Shown: positions 18,472 to 27,393 of the stretch, in pieces | How the letters are laid out: the number at the start of each line of letters is the position of its first letter | How positions within the stretch are numbered: the stretch's first letter is position 1 | Assembly: GCA_007695225.1 (NCBI GenBank) | Contig: REED01000173.1 | Location: 89,588-153,587, forward strand | Direction of reading: 5' to 3' | From: Gemmatimonadales bacterium | GTDB taxonomy: Bacteria > Gemmatimonadota > Gemmatimonadetes > Longimicrobiales > Gaopeijiaceae | DNA: 64,000 nucleotides | The notes under the pieces: model-generated | The model's database searches: none | The model's input: only the letters and a program-made list of their open reading frames with translations | What the model was told of the DNA's origin: nothing | Made by a program: the position numbers and the translations under genes

Positions 18472-19776
18472 TCAGCGTCCCGTCAACTCACCCACCAACG
18501 GTTCCCCCAGGGGGTCCCCGGTGAGTTCGCGGTAAAGGGGAAACCGGCTGCACAGCTCCCGGATCTCACCCCGGACCCGGTGACGTGTCGCCTCATCTCC
18601 GGGGGCCTCAAGGACATCGGCAATCCAATCGCCCACCTGCCGCATCTGGGATTCCGTCATCCCGCGGGTGGTCAGGGCGGGGGTCCCGATCCGGAGTCCG
18701 GAGGTGACGAAGGGGGAACGAGGCTCTCCGGGTACGGTGTTCTTGTTCACCGTGATCCCGGCCTCCTCCAGGGCATGCTCCGCCTCCTTCCCGGTCAACT
18801 CCCCCCGGTCCCGCAGATCAACCAGGACCAGGTGGTTGTCCGTTCCACCCGAAACGAGTTGGAAGCCCCGCTCCATGAGGCGATCTCCCAGCGCCCGGGC
18901 GTTGGCCACCACCTGCCGGGCGTAGTCGCGGAAGGAGGGATCAAGGGCCTCTCGGAAGGCCACCGCCTTTCCGGCGATGACGTGCATGAGAGGACCGCCC
19001 TGGGTCCCGGGGAATACAGCCTTGTCCACGGCCTTCGCGTGGGCCTCGGTGGAGAGAATGATCCCCCCCCGAGGACCCCGGAGGGTCTTGTGGGTGGTCG
19101 TGGTCACTACGTCCGCATGGGGTACGGGGCTCGGGTGAACCCCTCCGGCCACGAGACCGGCGATGTGGGCCATGTCCACCAGAAGGACGGCGTCCACCTC
19201 CCGTGCGATCTCACCGAACGCCTGGAAATCCAGGGTACGAGCGTAGGCGCTGGCGCCGGCCACGATCATCCGGGGACGCTCCCGCTTCGCCTGGTCCCGG
19301 AGCTGGTCATAGTCGATGCGCCCGTCGGACTCCCGGACACCGTAGGCGGAGACCTGGTAGAGAATCCCCGAAGCGTTCACCGGAGATCCATGGGTCAGAT
19401 GCCCTCCATGACTGAGGTTCATCCCAAGGAGGCGATCCCCCGGCTTCAGGAAGGCCAGGTAGACCGCCATGTTGGCCTGGGCGCCGGAATGGGGCTGGAC
19501 GTTCACATGCTCCGCTTGGAAGAGGAGCTTCGCCCGCTCACGGGCAAGTTCCTCCACCTGGTCCACGAACTCGCAGCCGCCATAGTAGCGTCTGCCGGGA
19601 AGGCCCTCGGCGTACTTGTTGGTCAGAACGGTGCCCACCGCCTCGAGGACGGCGCGGGAGACGAAGTTCTCCGAAGCGATGAGTTCCAGCTGATCGGCCT
19701 GACGGCGTCCCTCGGAGCGGACGGCGTCGGCCACCGCCGGGTCTGCGGCGCGGAGATTCGGGTAGGCTTCAGACAT
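18472..19776 (-). CDS. glyA: Serine hydroxymethyltransferase
   Basis: The 434-residue PLP enzyme moves a one-carbon unit from serine to tetrahydrofolate, giving glycine. Visible blocks are [70 protein letters not shown] and the PLP lysine in [14 protein letters not shown]. The start is 1 bp beyond the leucine dehydrogenase stop. It feeds the folate pool that folP elsewhere in the window supplies. Confidence 0.97.
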   Translation of the reverse strand: MSEAYPNLRAADPAVADAVRSEGRRQADQLELIASENFVSRAVLEAVGTVLTNKYAEGLPGRRYYGGCEFVDQVEELARERAKLLFQAEHVNVQPHSGAQANMAVYLAFLKPGDRLLGMNLSHGGHLTHGSPVNASGILYQVSAYGVRESDGRIDYDQLRDQAKRERPRMIVAGASAYARTLDFQAFGEIAREVDAVLLVDMAHIAGLVAGGVHPSPVPHADVVTTTTHKTLRGPRGGIILSTEAHAKAVDKAVFPGTQGGPLMHVIAGKAVAFREALDPSFRDYARQVVANARALGDRLMERGFQLVSGGTDNHLVLVDLRDRGELTGKEAEHALEEAGITVNKNTVPGEPRSPFVTSGLRIGTPALTTRGMTESQMRQVGDWIADVLEAPGDEATRHRVRGEIRELCSRFPLYRELTGDPLGEPLVGELTGR

Positions 19777-19777
19777 T

Positions 19778-20833
19778 TCAGACGTAACTCCGGTGTAGGT
19801 GGCGGGCCTTCAGGACCCGCTCCTGGGCCAGTCGATCCGCGGCGACCGCCGTCGGAACCCCTTCGTTTCCTGCCAGCTCAAAGATCCGGAGGAGCGTCTT
19901 GAAGATCTCCTCTGCCTTCCGTTTGCTCCGCTCGGCACCCCAATCGTGGATCTCGCCGTAGACATTGATGAGCCCGCCGGCGTTGATGACGTAGTCGGGC
20001 GCATAGAGGATCTTCCGGGAATGGAGTTCCTGGCCGTGGCGCGGCTCGGCGAGCTGGTTGTTGGCCGCTCCCGCCACGATGTCCACCCTCAGGACCTTCA
20101 GGGTCTCATCGTTCACCACCGCTCCCAGGGCGCAGGGGGCGAAGATGTCAGCATCGAGGCCATAGATCTCATCCGGAGCCACCACCTGGGCACCGAAGTC
20201 ATCCCGGACCCGGGCGACCCGCCCGTCGTCGATGTCGGTGACGGTGAGGCGGGCACCCTCGTCGGCGAGAAAGCCGCAGAGGTGGTAGCCCACGTTTCCC
20301 AACCCCTGGACGGTGACGTGCCGGCCCTCCAGGCTGGGACTGCCGTAGGCCCGCTCGGCACAGGCCCGGATCCCCTGATAGGTTCCGTACGCCGTCACCG
20401 GTGATGGGTCACCGGATCCACCGTAGATCCCCACCACCGAGTCCGTCTCCATCCGGACGAATTCCATGTCGTCCACCGATGTCCCCACGTCCTCCGCGGT
20501 GATATAGCGCCCTGCCAGGGATTCCACTGCCCGCCCGTGGGCCCGGAAAACCATCTCCCGGTCCCGGGTCCGGTTGTCCCCGATGATGACCGACTTTCCG
20601 CCGCCCAGGTTCACCCCGGCGATGGCCGCCTTGTAGGTCATCCCCTGGGCCAACCGGAGCACATCCGTCACCGCCTCCTCATCGGAGGCATAGTTCCAGA
20701 AGCGGGTTCCGCCCAAGGCAGGGCCCAGCGTGCTGTCGTGGATGGCGATGATTCCCCGGTAGCCCAGTTCGGGCTCAGACCAGAACACCAGTTGTTCGTG
20801 CCCTTCCTCGGCCAGCAGGTCGAAGATCTTCAT
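19778..20833 (-). CDS. Leucine dehydrogenase (Glu/Leu/Phe/Val dehydrogenase family)
   Basis: The 351-residue enzyme oxidatively deaminates a branched-chain amino acid with [26 protein letters not shown] holds the two substrate-site lysines, [15 protein letters not shown] is the catalytic Asp region, and [15 protein letters not shown] is the Rossmann loop. Length and the GGGKSV variant fit leucine rather than glutamate dehydrogenase; phenylalanine or valine specificity is possible. I used ATG 20833, with an upstream AGGAG; the tracked start lies in another gene. It joins acyl-CoA genes, suggesting branched-chain catabolism. Confidence 0.9.
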   Translation of the reverse strand: MKIFDLLAEEGHEQLVFWSEPELGYRGIIAIHDSTLGPALGGTRFWNYASDEEAVTDVLRLAQGMTYKAAIAGVNLGGGKSVIIGDNRTRDREMVFRAHGRAVESLAGRYITAEDVGTSVDDMEFVRMETDSVVGIYGGSGDPSPVTAYGTYQGIRACAERAYGSPSLEGRHVTVQGLGNVGYHLCGFLADEGARLTVTDIDDGRVARVRDDFGAQVVAPDEIYGLDADIFAPCALGAVVNDETLKVLRVDIVAGAANNQLAEPRHGQELHSRKILYAPDYVINAGGLINVYGEIHDWGAERSKRKAEEIFKTLLRIFELAGNEGVPTAVAADRLAQERVLKARHLHRSYV

Positions 20834-20885
20834 CGGTTTCCCGCTCCTGATCAGGTCATCTATAGGTCCACCGGGTCGGTCGGTC

Positions 20886-22055
20886 TCATCCCTCTCCAGC
20901 CTCCCGGATCGCGTCTCTGGCCACGAGCCAACGGAGAACCTCATTGGTTCCTTCGTAGATCTCCGTGCCCTTGGCGTCTCGCATGAGCTTCTCCACCGGA
21001 TAGTCCCGCATGTAGCCGTACCCGCCGAAGATCTGCACCGCTTCATCCGCCACCCACATGGCGGTCTCGCTGGCGGCCACCTTGCTCATGGCCGCCCGGG
21101 CGGGAAGGGATCGGGGGAAGGAACCACCCTGGACCAGCTCCCCTGATTCCACCTCTCCCGCCACCTGCTGGAGGAGCGCTCGGCTCTGGGCGATGCGCTG
21201 CGCCATCCCCGCCAGCTTCTCCTGGATCGCGCCGAACCCCGAAAGGGGGGTCCCGAACTGCTCCCGCTCACCCGCGTAGCGGAGGGAATGCTCGAAGGCG
21301 GCCTCCGCCACACCCAGGGACTGGGCCGCCACCATGAGGCGTCCCACGACCAAGGCATCGGAGGCCACCTTCCACCCCTCTCCCTGGGCACCCAGAAGCG
21401 CGTCCCCTGAAAGAGCCAGATCCTGGAACCGGAGAGTGATGCTCTCCGAGGCGGAAAGGCCCAGGGTCCGCTCCCGCCCGACCACCTCGATGCCCGGCTG
21501 GGATCGGTCGACCAGGAAGGCTGAGATCCCGTCGCGACCCTCACCCGTTCGTGCGAAGACAAGAAGGAGCCCTGCGCGTTCCCCGTTGGTGACCCACCGT
21601 TTCTCCCCGGAGAGGGTCCAGCCGTCTCCCGAGGGGTGAGCGGCGCAGGCCAGGGCGGAGGGATCACTTCCCGCCTCCTCCTCGGAGAGGGCAAAGGCCC
21701 CAATGGCCTCGCCGGAAGCCAGCTTCGGCAGCCACGTGTCCCTCTGCCCGGGACTTCCGAAGGCCACCAGGGCCCGGGTCACGGGTCCGTTGTGGATGGC
21801 CGCCGTCAGCCCCACCGAGGCGTCGCCCCAGGAGAGGGCCTCCACCGCCAGAAGGGCGGTGACCAGGTCCAGCTCCAGTCCCCCGTGGTCCTCCGGGGCC
21901 CGGAGCCCCAGGAACCCCAACTCGGCCAACTTCCCGAAGATCGCCTCGGGAAGGGCCCGGTGGGCGTCCCACGCTTCGACATGGGGCCGGATCTCTCCGG
22001 CGGCGAACTCCCGGGCCATGGCCCGGATCTCCAACTGTTCTGACGTCAACGCCAT
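20886..22055 (-). CDS. Acyl-CoA dehydrogenase
   Basis: The 389-residue FAD enzyme makes the alpha,beta double bond of acyl-CoA. Motifs are [11 protein letters not shown] (FAD/substrate), [39 protein letters not shown]-like [15 protein letters not shown] and the terminal [15 protein letters not shown], with the catalytic Glu expected in that loop. Its start is 3 bp past the hbd stop. Chain-length specificity cannot be told. It fits a short-chain or branched-chain oxidation operon. Confidence 0.94.
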   Translation of the reverse strand: [389 protein letters not shown]

Positions 22056-22058
22056 GGA

Positions 22059-22922
22059 TCAGCCCCGGTAGTCGTGGAATCCGCGGCCCGACTTCCGGCC
22101 CAACCAGCCGGCGGCCACGTACTTGCGAAGGAGGGGGCAGGGGCGGTAACGGTCGTCGCCCAGCTCCCGATGGAGGACCTCCAGAATGTTCAGGCAGGTG
22201 TCCAACCCGATGAGATCCGCCAGCGCCAGGGGTCCCATGGGGTGGTTCATTCCCAGCTTCATGACCGTGTCGATGGCCTCGGGCTCCGCCACTCCCTCCA
22301 TGAGGGCGAAGACGGCCTCGTTGATCATGGGCATGAGGACCCGGTTGGAGACGAATCCGGGGAAATCGTTTACCTCCACCGGGGTCTTCCCCAAGGCCCG
22401 GGAGAGCTCCATGACGCTAGCGGTGGTGGCGTCGTCGGTGGCCAGTCCCCGGATGACCTCCACCAGCTGCATCACCGGCACCGGGTTCATGAAGTGCATC
22501 CCGATGACCTTTTCCGGCCGGGACGTTCGAGCGGCGATCTCGGTGATGGAGATGGAGGAGGTGTTGGAGGCCAGGATGGCCCCCTCCGGGGTGAGGCGGT
22601 CCAGGTCCTGGAAGAGTTCGTACTTGAGTTCCGCCCGCTCCGGGATGGCCTCCACCACCAGGTCGGCGTCACCGACGCCGTCGCTCCGGTCGGTGGCTGT
22701 GCGGATCCGGCCAAGGGCCTTGGATTTCTCCTCCTCGGAGAGCGCGCCCTTCTTCACCTGCCGATCCATATTCTTGCCAATGGTGGCCAGGGCCTTCTCC
22801 AGGAAGGGGGCCTCCAGGTCCACGAGGGCCACTTCCAGGCCGCTCTGGGCACAGACATGGGCGATCCCGTTCCCCATGGTTCCGCTACCGATCACCGCCA
22901 CGCGCTTGATCTCCGTCGCCAT
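22059..22922 (-). CDS. 3-hydroxyacyl-CoA (3-hydroxybutyryl-CoA) dehydrogenase
   Basis: The protein is 287 residues from ATG 22922, which has GGAAGGACGGAG upstream; the longer tracked start is not needed. The N-terminal Rossmann motif is VAVIGSGTMGNGIAHVCAQSG. LASNTSSISITEIAA, GMHFMNPVPVMQLVEVI (catalytic His) and FPGFVSNRVLMPMINEA are diagnostic. It oxidises 3-hydroxyacyl-CoA with NAD. The 215-bp gap separating it from thiolase contains a strong hairpin. Confidence 0.95.
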   Translation of the reverse strand: MATEIKRVAVIGSGTMGNGIAHVCAQSGLEVALVDLEAPFLEKALATIGKNMDRQVKKGALSEEEKSKALGRIRTATDRSDGVGDADLVVEAIPERAELKYELFQDLDRLTPEGAILASNTSSISITEIAARTSRPEKVIGMHFMNPVPVMQLVEVIRGLATDDATTASVMELSRALGKTPVEVNDFPGFVSNRVLMPMINEAVFALMEGVAEPEAIDTVMKLGMNHPMGPLALADLIGLDTCLNILEVLHRELGDDRYRPCPLLRKYVAAGWLGRKSGRGFHDYRG

Positions 22923-23007
22923 ATCGCTCCGTCCTTCCGGTTCGTCGTTTGTTTCGGGATCCTCCGGAGCCACCTGCCCGGAATGGGATCCGCTGTGGTC
23001 GTGATCC

Positions 23008-23037
23008 GGCCCCGGTCGTTCCTGGACGACCGGGGCC
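23008..23037. terminator. Perfect 12-bp hairpin between thiolase and hbd
   Basis: GGCCCCGGTCGT-TCCTGG-ACGACCGGGGCC lies in the 215-bp gap between the thiolase stop and the hbd start. No U-tract follows, so it may be a processing or partial-termination site rather than a full terminator. Nothing else recognisable fills this gap. Confidence 0.55.
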
Positions 23038-23137
23038 TCGTTCCCGGAGACCCATCCGTTTGTGGAATCCCCTGCGGTGTCGCGTCTGGAAATGGACCTC
23101 GGGACGAGGCCTCCATCTCCGACCGGCACCGCCGCTG

Positions 23138-24349
23138 TCAGCCCCGCTCCACCGACAGGGCCACCGCGTTTCCGCCGCCCAGGCAGAGCGTCGCGAGTCC
23201 CGTCCCCACGTCCCGATCCTCCATGGCGTGGATCAGGGTGATGAGGACCCGGGCACCGGAGCAGCCGATGGGGTGCCCCAGGGCAACCGCACCGCCGTGG
23301 ACGTTGACCCGGTCGGGATCCATCCCGAGCCCCTTCATGTCGGCCAGTGCCTGCACGGCGAAGGCCTCGTTCACCTCGATGAGGCCGTAGTCGCCGATGG
23401 AAGCGCCGGTCCTCTTCATCAGGTTCTGCACCGCAGCGATGGGGGCGAAGAAGAGATCCTGGGGCTCGGTACCGCCGGACGCATAGCCATTGATCCGGGC
23501 CCGGACCGTGAGCCCATGGGCCTGGGCGAAGGCCAGGGAGGTCACCACCAGGGCCGCCCCTCCGTCGTTCAGTCCCGGCGCGTTCCCCGCCGTCACCACC
23601 AATTCCTCGATGTCGGAGGGAGCGTCCTTGGGAAATGCAGGGCGGAGTCGACCCAGCGCCTCGAGAGAGGTGTCCTTCCGGGGCCCCTCATCGGTGTCCA
23701 CCACCGTGGTCCCCTTCCGGCCTGCGATCTCCACCGGGACGATCTCGTCGGTGAACTTCCCCGCCTCGATGGCCGCCACCGCCTTCTGGTGGGAGGCCAG
23801 GGAGAAGGCATCGGCTTCCTCTCTGGAGATACCCGCTTTCTGCGCCGTGTACTCGGCATGCCCGCCCATGTGACACTGACCGAAGGCGCACCAGAGCCCG
23901 TCATGGATGAGTCCGTCCTGGAGCTTCTGGTCCCCGAACTTCACCCCGCCCCGGAGGCCCCGGAGGAAGTAGGGGACGTTGGACATGGACTCGAAGCCAC
24001 CGGCCACTGCGGCCTGGATGTCCCCGGCCTTGATGGCCTGGGCGGCCAGCATGACGGCCTTCAGCCCCGACCCGCACACCTTGTTCACGGTGACGGCGGG
24101 GATGGTGGCGGGAAGATCGGCGCCGATGGCCGCCTGGCGGGCCGGCGCCTGACCCCCGCCCCCCTGTACCACATTCCCCAGGATCACCTCATCCAGCGCC
24201 GACGGATCGATGCCGGCCCGCTCGACGGCGGCCCGAACGGCCATCGCACCCAGTTCCGGAGCGGAAAGGGGGCTCAGGCCGCCGAGGAATCGACCGATGG
24301 GGGTACGTGCGCCGCTGACGATCACCGGGATGCGGGACGGGTCGCTCAT
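23138..24349 (-). CDS. Acetyl-CoA C-acetyltransferase (thiolase)
   Basis: The protein is 403 residues from ATG 24349, preceded by AAAGGAAGAAGG. The active-site Cys is in NKVCGSGLKAV, the His in VNEAFAVQAL, and the second Cys in GGAVALGHPIGCSGARVL. It joins or cleaves acetyl-CoA units. It is the first of a thiolase-hbd-acyl-CoA dehydrogenase-leucine dehydrogenase-glyA run. The 265 bp upstream hold no gene; GC-rich inverted segments are present but no convincing promoter. Confidence 0.95.
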   Translation of the reverse strand: MSDPSRIPVIVSGARTPIGRFLGGLSPLSAPELGAMAVRAAVERAGIDPSALDEVILGNVVQGGGGQAPARQAAIGADLPATIPAVTVNKVCGSGLKAVMLAAQAIKAGDIQAAVAGGFESMSNVPYFLRGLRGGVKFGDQKLQDGLIHDGLWCAFGQCHMGGHAEYTAQKAGISREEADAFSLASHQKAVAAIEAGKFTDEIVPVEIAGRKGTTVVDTDEGPRKDTSLEALGRLRPAFPKDAPSDIEELVVTAGNAPGLNDGGAALVVTSLAFAQAHGLTVRARINGYASGGTEPQDLFFAPIAAVQNLMKRTGASIGDYGLIEVNEAFAVQALADMKGLGMDPDRVNVHGGAVALGHPIGCSGARVLITLIHAMEDRDVGTGLATLCLGGGNAVALSVERG

Positions 24350-24614
24350 GAAGTGCCTTCTTCCTTTGGGGATTCGTGGATTCGCTTGGTCTGGGATCCT
24401 GCCCGGCGGTAAACGCCCGACCGGGACCGCCCTGCGGGGACCGCCGAGGCGGGGCGGGTGAGGCATGTGACCGGGGGGTGGTCCCGGAATCGACCGGACC
24501 CCGGCTCGCTCGTTCCGGCTCACCGGGTCCGAGTCGCCGGTTCCGGAGCCCCTGTAGCCCGAGAAAGATAGGAAGAATCGCAGGGGAGGTCACCTTCCCC
24601 TTCCCCCTGCCCCT

Positions 24615-25514
24615 TCAGTCCTCCACGTCCCCGGTTCGAAGGCCGCGCATCTCGGCGTCCAGGCGTCCCCAGGGCGTCCGGGCGTCATGCTCGAAGATGA
24701 GGAGCCAGTCCTCCTGCGCGGCCCGAGACCAGGTGGTCCGCTTGGATTCCAGTGTCACCAGGGGCTCCAGGTCATAGCCCATGATCCATGGGAGGGGAAC
24801 GTGGGCGGCCGTGGGACAGAGATCGGCCAGGAAACATGCCGTTTCTCCATCGGACTCCAGAAGGACGGACTGGTGATGAGGGGTATGGCCCGGGGTGGGA
24901 AGGAGCCGGATTCCCTCAGTGAGCTGGGTCTCTCCCTCCACCGTATCCCAGAGCCCCGCACGGGTGACGGGCTCCACATTCTCCGCCAGGTACGATGCCC
25001 GAATCCGTTCATTCTGTATCCCGGCGAAGGCCAGTTCCTTCTCCTGAACCACGTAACGCGCCCGGGGAAAGGCGGGAACCACACGACCGTCCTCGGTTCG
25101 CACGGTCCCACCTCCGGCATGATCGAAGTGGAGATGGGTCATGACCACCAGATCTACGGCATCGGGCTGGAAACCCGCCGCCCGGATCCCGTCTTCGAGT
25201 CGGGTGGGCGAGCCCTGGTTCTGGATCCCGTAGATCTCCCGGAAGCGCGCATCCTCCTTGTTCCCCACGCCGGTATCGATGAGGACGAGGGCACCGGGCG
25301 TCTCCACCAGCAGACAGCGGAGGCCCAATGGGATCCGGTTCCGGTCATCGGCGGGGATCCGCCGTTCCCACAGGGGCTTCGGCACAACACCGAACATGGC
25401 CCCCCCGTCCAGGCGCTGAAGGCCGGCCTCAATGGCATGGACCCTCAGGGACCCCACCTTACGGGACCGGACCAGGGGAAGCGTCTCGATGGATACGGGG
25501 GAAGGTTGGGACAT
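24615..25514 (-). CDS. Metallo-beta-lactamase-fold hydrolase
   Basis: The protein is 299 residues from ATG 25514. The metal-binding motif is VMTHLHFDHAGG, with further ligand regions TPGHTPHHQSVLL and CFLADLCPTAAHV. LLVETPGALVLIDTGVGNKED marks the MBL core. Substrate is not evident; quorum-lactone hydrolase or generic hydrolase roles are possible. It stands alone between exonuclease and thiolase genes, with a CGTACGTC tandem repeat about 85 bp upstream of the start. Confidence 0.9.
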   Translation of the reverse strand: MSQPSPVSIETLPLVRSRKVGSLRVHAIEAGLQRLDGGAMFGVVPKPLWERRIPADDRNRIPLGLRCLLVETPGALVLIDTGVGNKEDARFREIYGIQNQGSPTRLEDGIRAAGFQPDAVDLVVMTHLHFDHAGGGTVRTEDGRVVPAFPRARYVVQEKELAFAGIQNERIRASYLAENVEPVTRAGLWDTVEGETQLTEGIRLLPTPGHTPHHQSVLLESDGETACFLADLCPTAAHVPLPWIMGYDLEPLVTLESKRTTWSRAAQEDWLLIFEHDARTPWGRLDAEMRGLRTGDVED

Positions 25515-25597
25515 GGATCGATGGGGTGGAAGGTGGGAGCCATGGGGAATCTGTCGCCGGGGCCGCGCGGATCGGAGCCGGCAGAGACCCATCCTTT

Positions 25598-25626
25598 CGT
25601 ACGTCCGTACGTCCGTACGTCCGTAC
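25598..25626. repeat. Tandem repeat CGTACGTC x 3.6
   Basis: Three full copies and a partial copy of the octamer CGTACGTC lie upstream of the MBL-fold gene. The repeats are self-complementary around GTAC, so the tract is also palindromic. Confidence 0.85.
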
Positions 25627-25736
25627 ATTCCCAAGATAGGGCCTTCCACCGCCGTGCGGGGGGGGTTACCCCGGGGCTTCCCGATTGAACTCCACTCCCG
25701 GATCTTCGCCGCACTCCACCCCGCCCCTCCCCTTCT

Positions 25737-26531
25737 TCAACGGCCCTTCAGGAGTCGTTCGAGGCCCGCAAGGTCCGAGGCCCCCCGAACTTCGGCCCGA
25801 TTCAGCAGGTGAAGCAGAAGGCGCGCCGTGGCCAGGGCATCGCCGTGGGCACGATGGCGGGCGTGGATGGGGATGGAGAAGTGTCGGGTGAGGGGATCCA
25901 GGGCGTAGCTCCGGAGCCCCGGCACGAGCCTCCGTCCCATGCGAACGGTGCAGAGTCGAGGCTGGGAAAGACCGGTTCCGGAAGCCCTCAGGAGTTCCTG
26001 ATCGAGGAAACCCCAGTCGAAGGAGGCGTTGTGGGCCACAAAGACCCGTCCCTCGAGGCGGCGGGCCACATGGGGAGCGACCCCTTCGAAAGAGGGAGCC
26101 TCGGCCACCATGGCGTCGGTGATCCCGGTGAGACCCTGGATTCGCGGTGGGATGGACCGCCCGGGATTCACAAGCGACTCGAACGAGGCCCCTACCTCGC
26201 CGTTCCGGACCTCCACGATGGCTACCTCGGTGATCCGGTGCCCACGCTGGAAACTCCCGCCGGTGGTCTCCACATCCACGACAGCGAAGGTGAGGCGTCG
26301 AAGAGGAGGGCCCGGCGCCTCCCTGGAGGCGAGGCGCCAGATCCCCTCTCCATCCACCTGGAATCGGGGATCGGATCCCAGGAGGGCAAAGACCGCCGCT
26401 GACGCGGCTCGGGGATTCCCCTCCAGTTTCAGGGCCGAGCGCGCAAGCTCCAGGGTATGAAGGGGACCGGTACGAAGGGCCCGGTCTGCTCGCTCCACCA
26501 GAGTGGGTCCAGGGAGGGAACGATCCTTCAA
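25737..26531 (-). CDS. DEDDh 3'-5' exonuclease (DnaQ/PolC epsilon-like)
   Basis: The protein is 264 residues from TTG 26531, chosen because GAGGAGGGA lies 5-6 nt upstream and the TTG overlaps the rex stop (TTGA). ATGs further up fall inside rex. Exonuclease motifs appear in order: VVDVETTGG (ExoI), VAHNASFDWGFL (ExoII) and HRAHGDALAT (ExoIII, with the His). About 90 N-terminal residues precede the nuclease domain and resemble a helical helper domain. It may proofread or trim DNA or RNA ends; the partner is unknown. Confidence 0.88.
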   Translation of the reverse strand: MKDRSLPGPTLVERADRALRTGPLHTLELARSALKLEGNPRAASAAVFALLGSDPRFQVDGEGIWRLASREAPGPPLRRLTFAVVDVETTGGSFQRGHRITEVAIVEVRNGEVGASFESLVNPGRSIPPRIQGLTGITDAMVAEAPSFEGVAPHVARRLEGRVFVAHNASFDWGFLDQELLRASGTGLSQPRLCTVRMGRRLVPGLRSYALDPLTRHFSIPIHARHRAHGDALATARLLLHLLNRAEVRGASDLAGLERLLKGR

Positions 26532-27271
26532 GCCGGTCCCTCCTCGCTTCCCAGTGGAGCCCGGGACCCACTCCCGGATCCGCCTCCACCAGGAGACGCA
26601 CCGAGAGAGCCTGGACGGCGGGCCAGGGCAAAGGAGAGGGCCTCCATCTCCAGTGCCAGATTCACATCGTTCACCACAACGGTCGCCGGAACCTCCAACC
26701 GTACCGGAGCGAAGTTCAGAATGGCCCGGACTCCCGCAGCCACCAGGCGATCCGTCACCTCCTGGGCCGCGGCGCCAGGCACGGCAAGGATCGCCATCTC
26801 CACCCCTTCCCCGGCCACCATCGTCTCCAACTCCTCCATGGGCCGGATGCGGGTCCCTTCCCATAGAACCCCCACCTTGGCCGGGTCACGGTCCAGGACA
26901 GCGACGATTCGGAAGCCCCGCTCGGCGAAGTGGGGATAGGCATGAAGGGCCGATCCGATCCGACCCGCCCCCACCAGGACCACCGTCCAGGGGCGGGAGA
27001 GGCCGAGGATACGACGGAGGCCCTGGAGCAGGGAGGAGACCGGATACCCCAGGCCCCGGGTGCCGAACGATCCGAAGGAGGAGAGATCCTTGCGGACCTG
27101 GGCGGCGCTGGTTCCTGCCGTTCGGGCCAACTCACCGCTGGACACGGACTCCGTCCCCCCGACCGCCAGTTCCTCGAGAGCACGGAGGTACAGGGAGAGG
27201 CGTCGGACAGTGGACTGGGAGATCTTGCGGGAGGCGGTCACCGGTCGTGAGGGCAGCGAGGGAGGACCCAT
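26528..27271 (-). CDS. rex: Redox-sensing transcriptional repressor Rex
   Basis: The protein is 247 residues from ATG 27271. The N-terminal winged helix (SSGELARTAGTSAAQVRKDLSSFGSFGTRGLGY) contains the AQVRKDLS recognition-helix region. The NAD(H)-binding Rossmann motif is VVLVGAGRIGSALHAYPHF. Rex leaves DNA when NADH rises. An earlier ATG (27307) would put codons across a Rex operator, so I prefer 27271. The operator upstream predicts autoregulation; the nearby thiolase-hbd operon is a typical Rex target type, but no site was seen there. Confidence 0.95.
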   Translation of the reverse strand: MGPPSLPSRPVTASRKISQSTVRRLSLYLRALEELAVGGTESVSSGELARTAGTSAAQVRKDLSSFGSFGTRGLGYPVSSLLQGLRRILGLSRPWTVVLVGAGRIGSALHAYPHFAERGFRIVAVLDRDPAKVGVLWEGTRIRPMEELETMVAGEGVEMAILAVPGAAAQEVTDRLVAAGVRAILNFAPVRLEVPATVVVNDVNLALEMEALSFALARRPGSLGASPGGGGSGSGSRAPLGSEEGPA

Positions 27272-27285
27272 AGGTCCGGGATGGC

Positions 27286-27303
27286 TTGTGAAGGTTTTCA
27301 CAA
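27286..27303. promoter_or_regulatory. Perfect Rex operator
   Basis: TTGTGAAGGTTTTCACAA is an 18-bp match to the known Rex palindrome TTGTGAA-N4-TTCACAA. It lies 15 bp upstream of the preferred rex start and downstream of the putative rex promoter. Confidence 0.9.
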
Positions 27304-27315
27304 GCATCGTCCAGG

Positions 27316-27345
27316 AAGGTAGAAAGGGGAGGAAGCCGCCGTCAA
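27316..27345 (-). promoter_or_regulatory. Putative rex promoter
   Basis: On the minus strand TTGACG (27340..27345) and TACCTT (27316..27321) are 18 bp apart. The -10 box is weak. The Rex operator would fall at about +6 to +23, a good position for repression. Confidence 0.45.
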
Positions 27346-27393
27346 CACGCCCCGGCCGTTCGGGCGACGGTGTCCGGTGACCTCCCTACCTTT

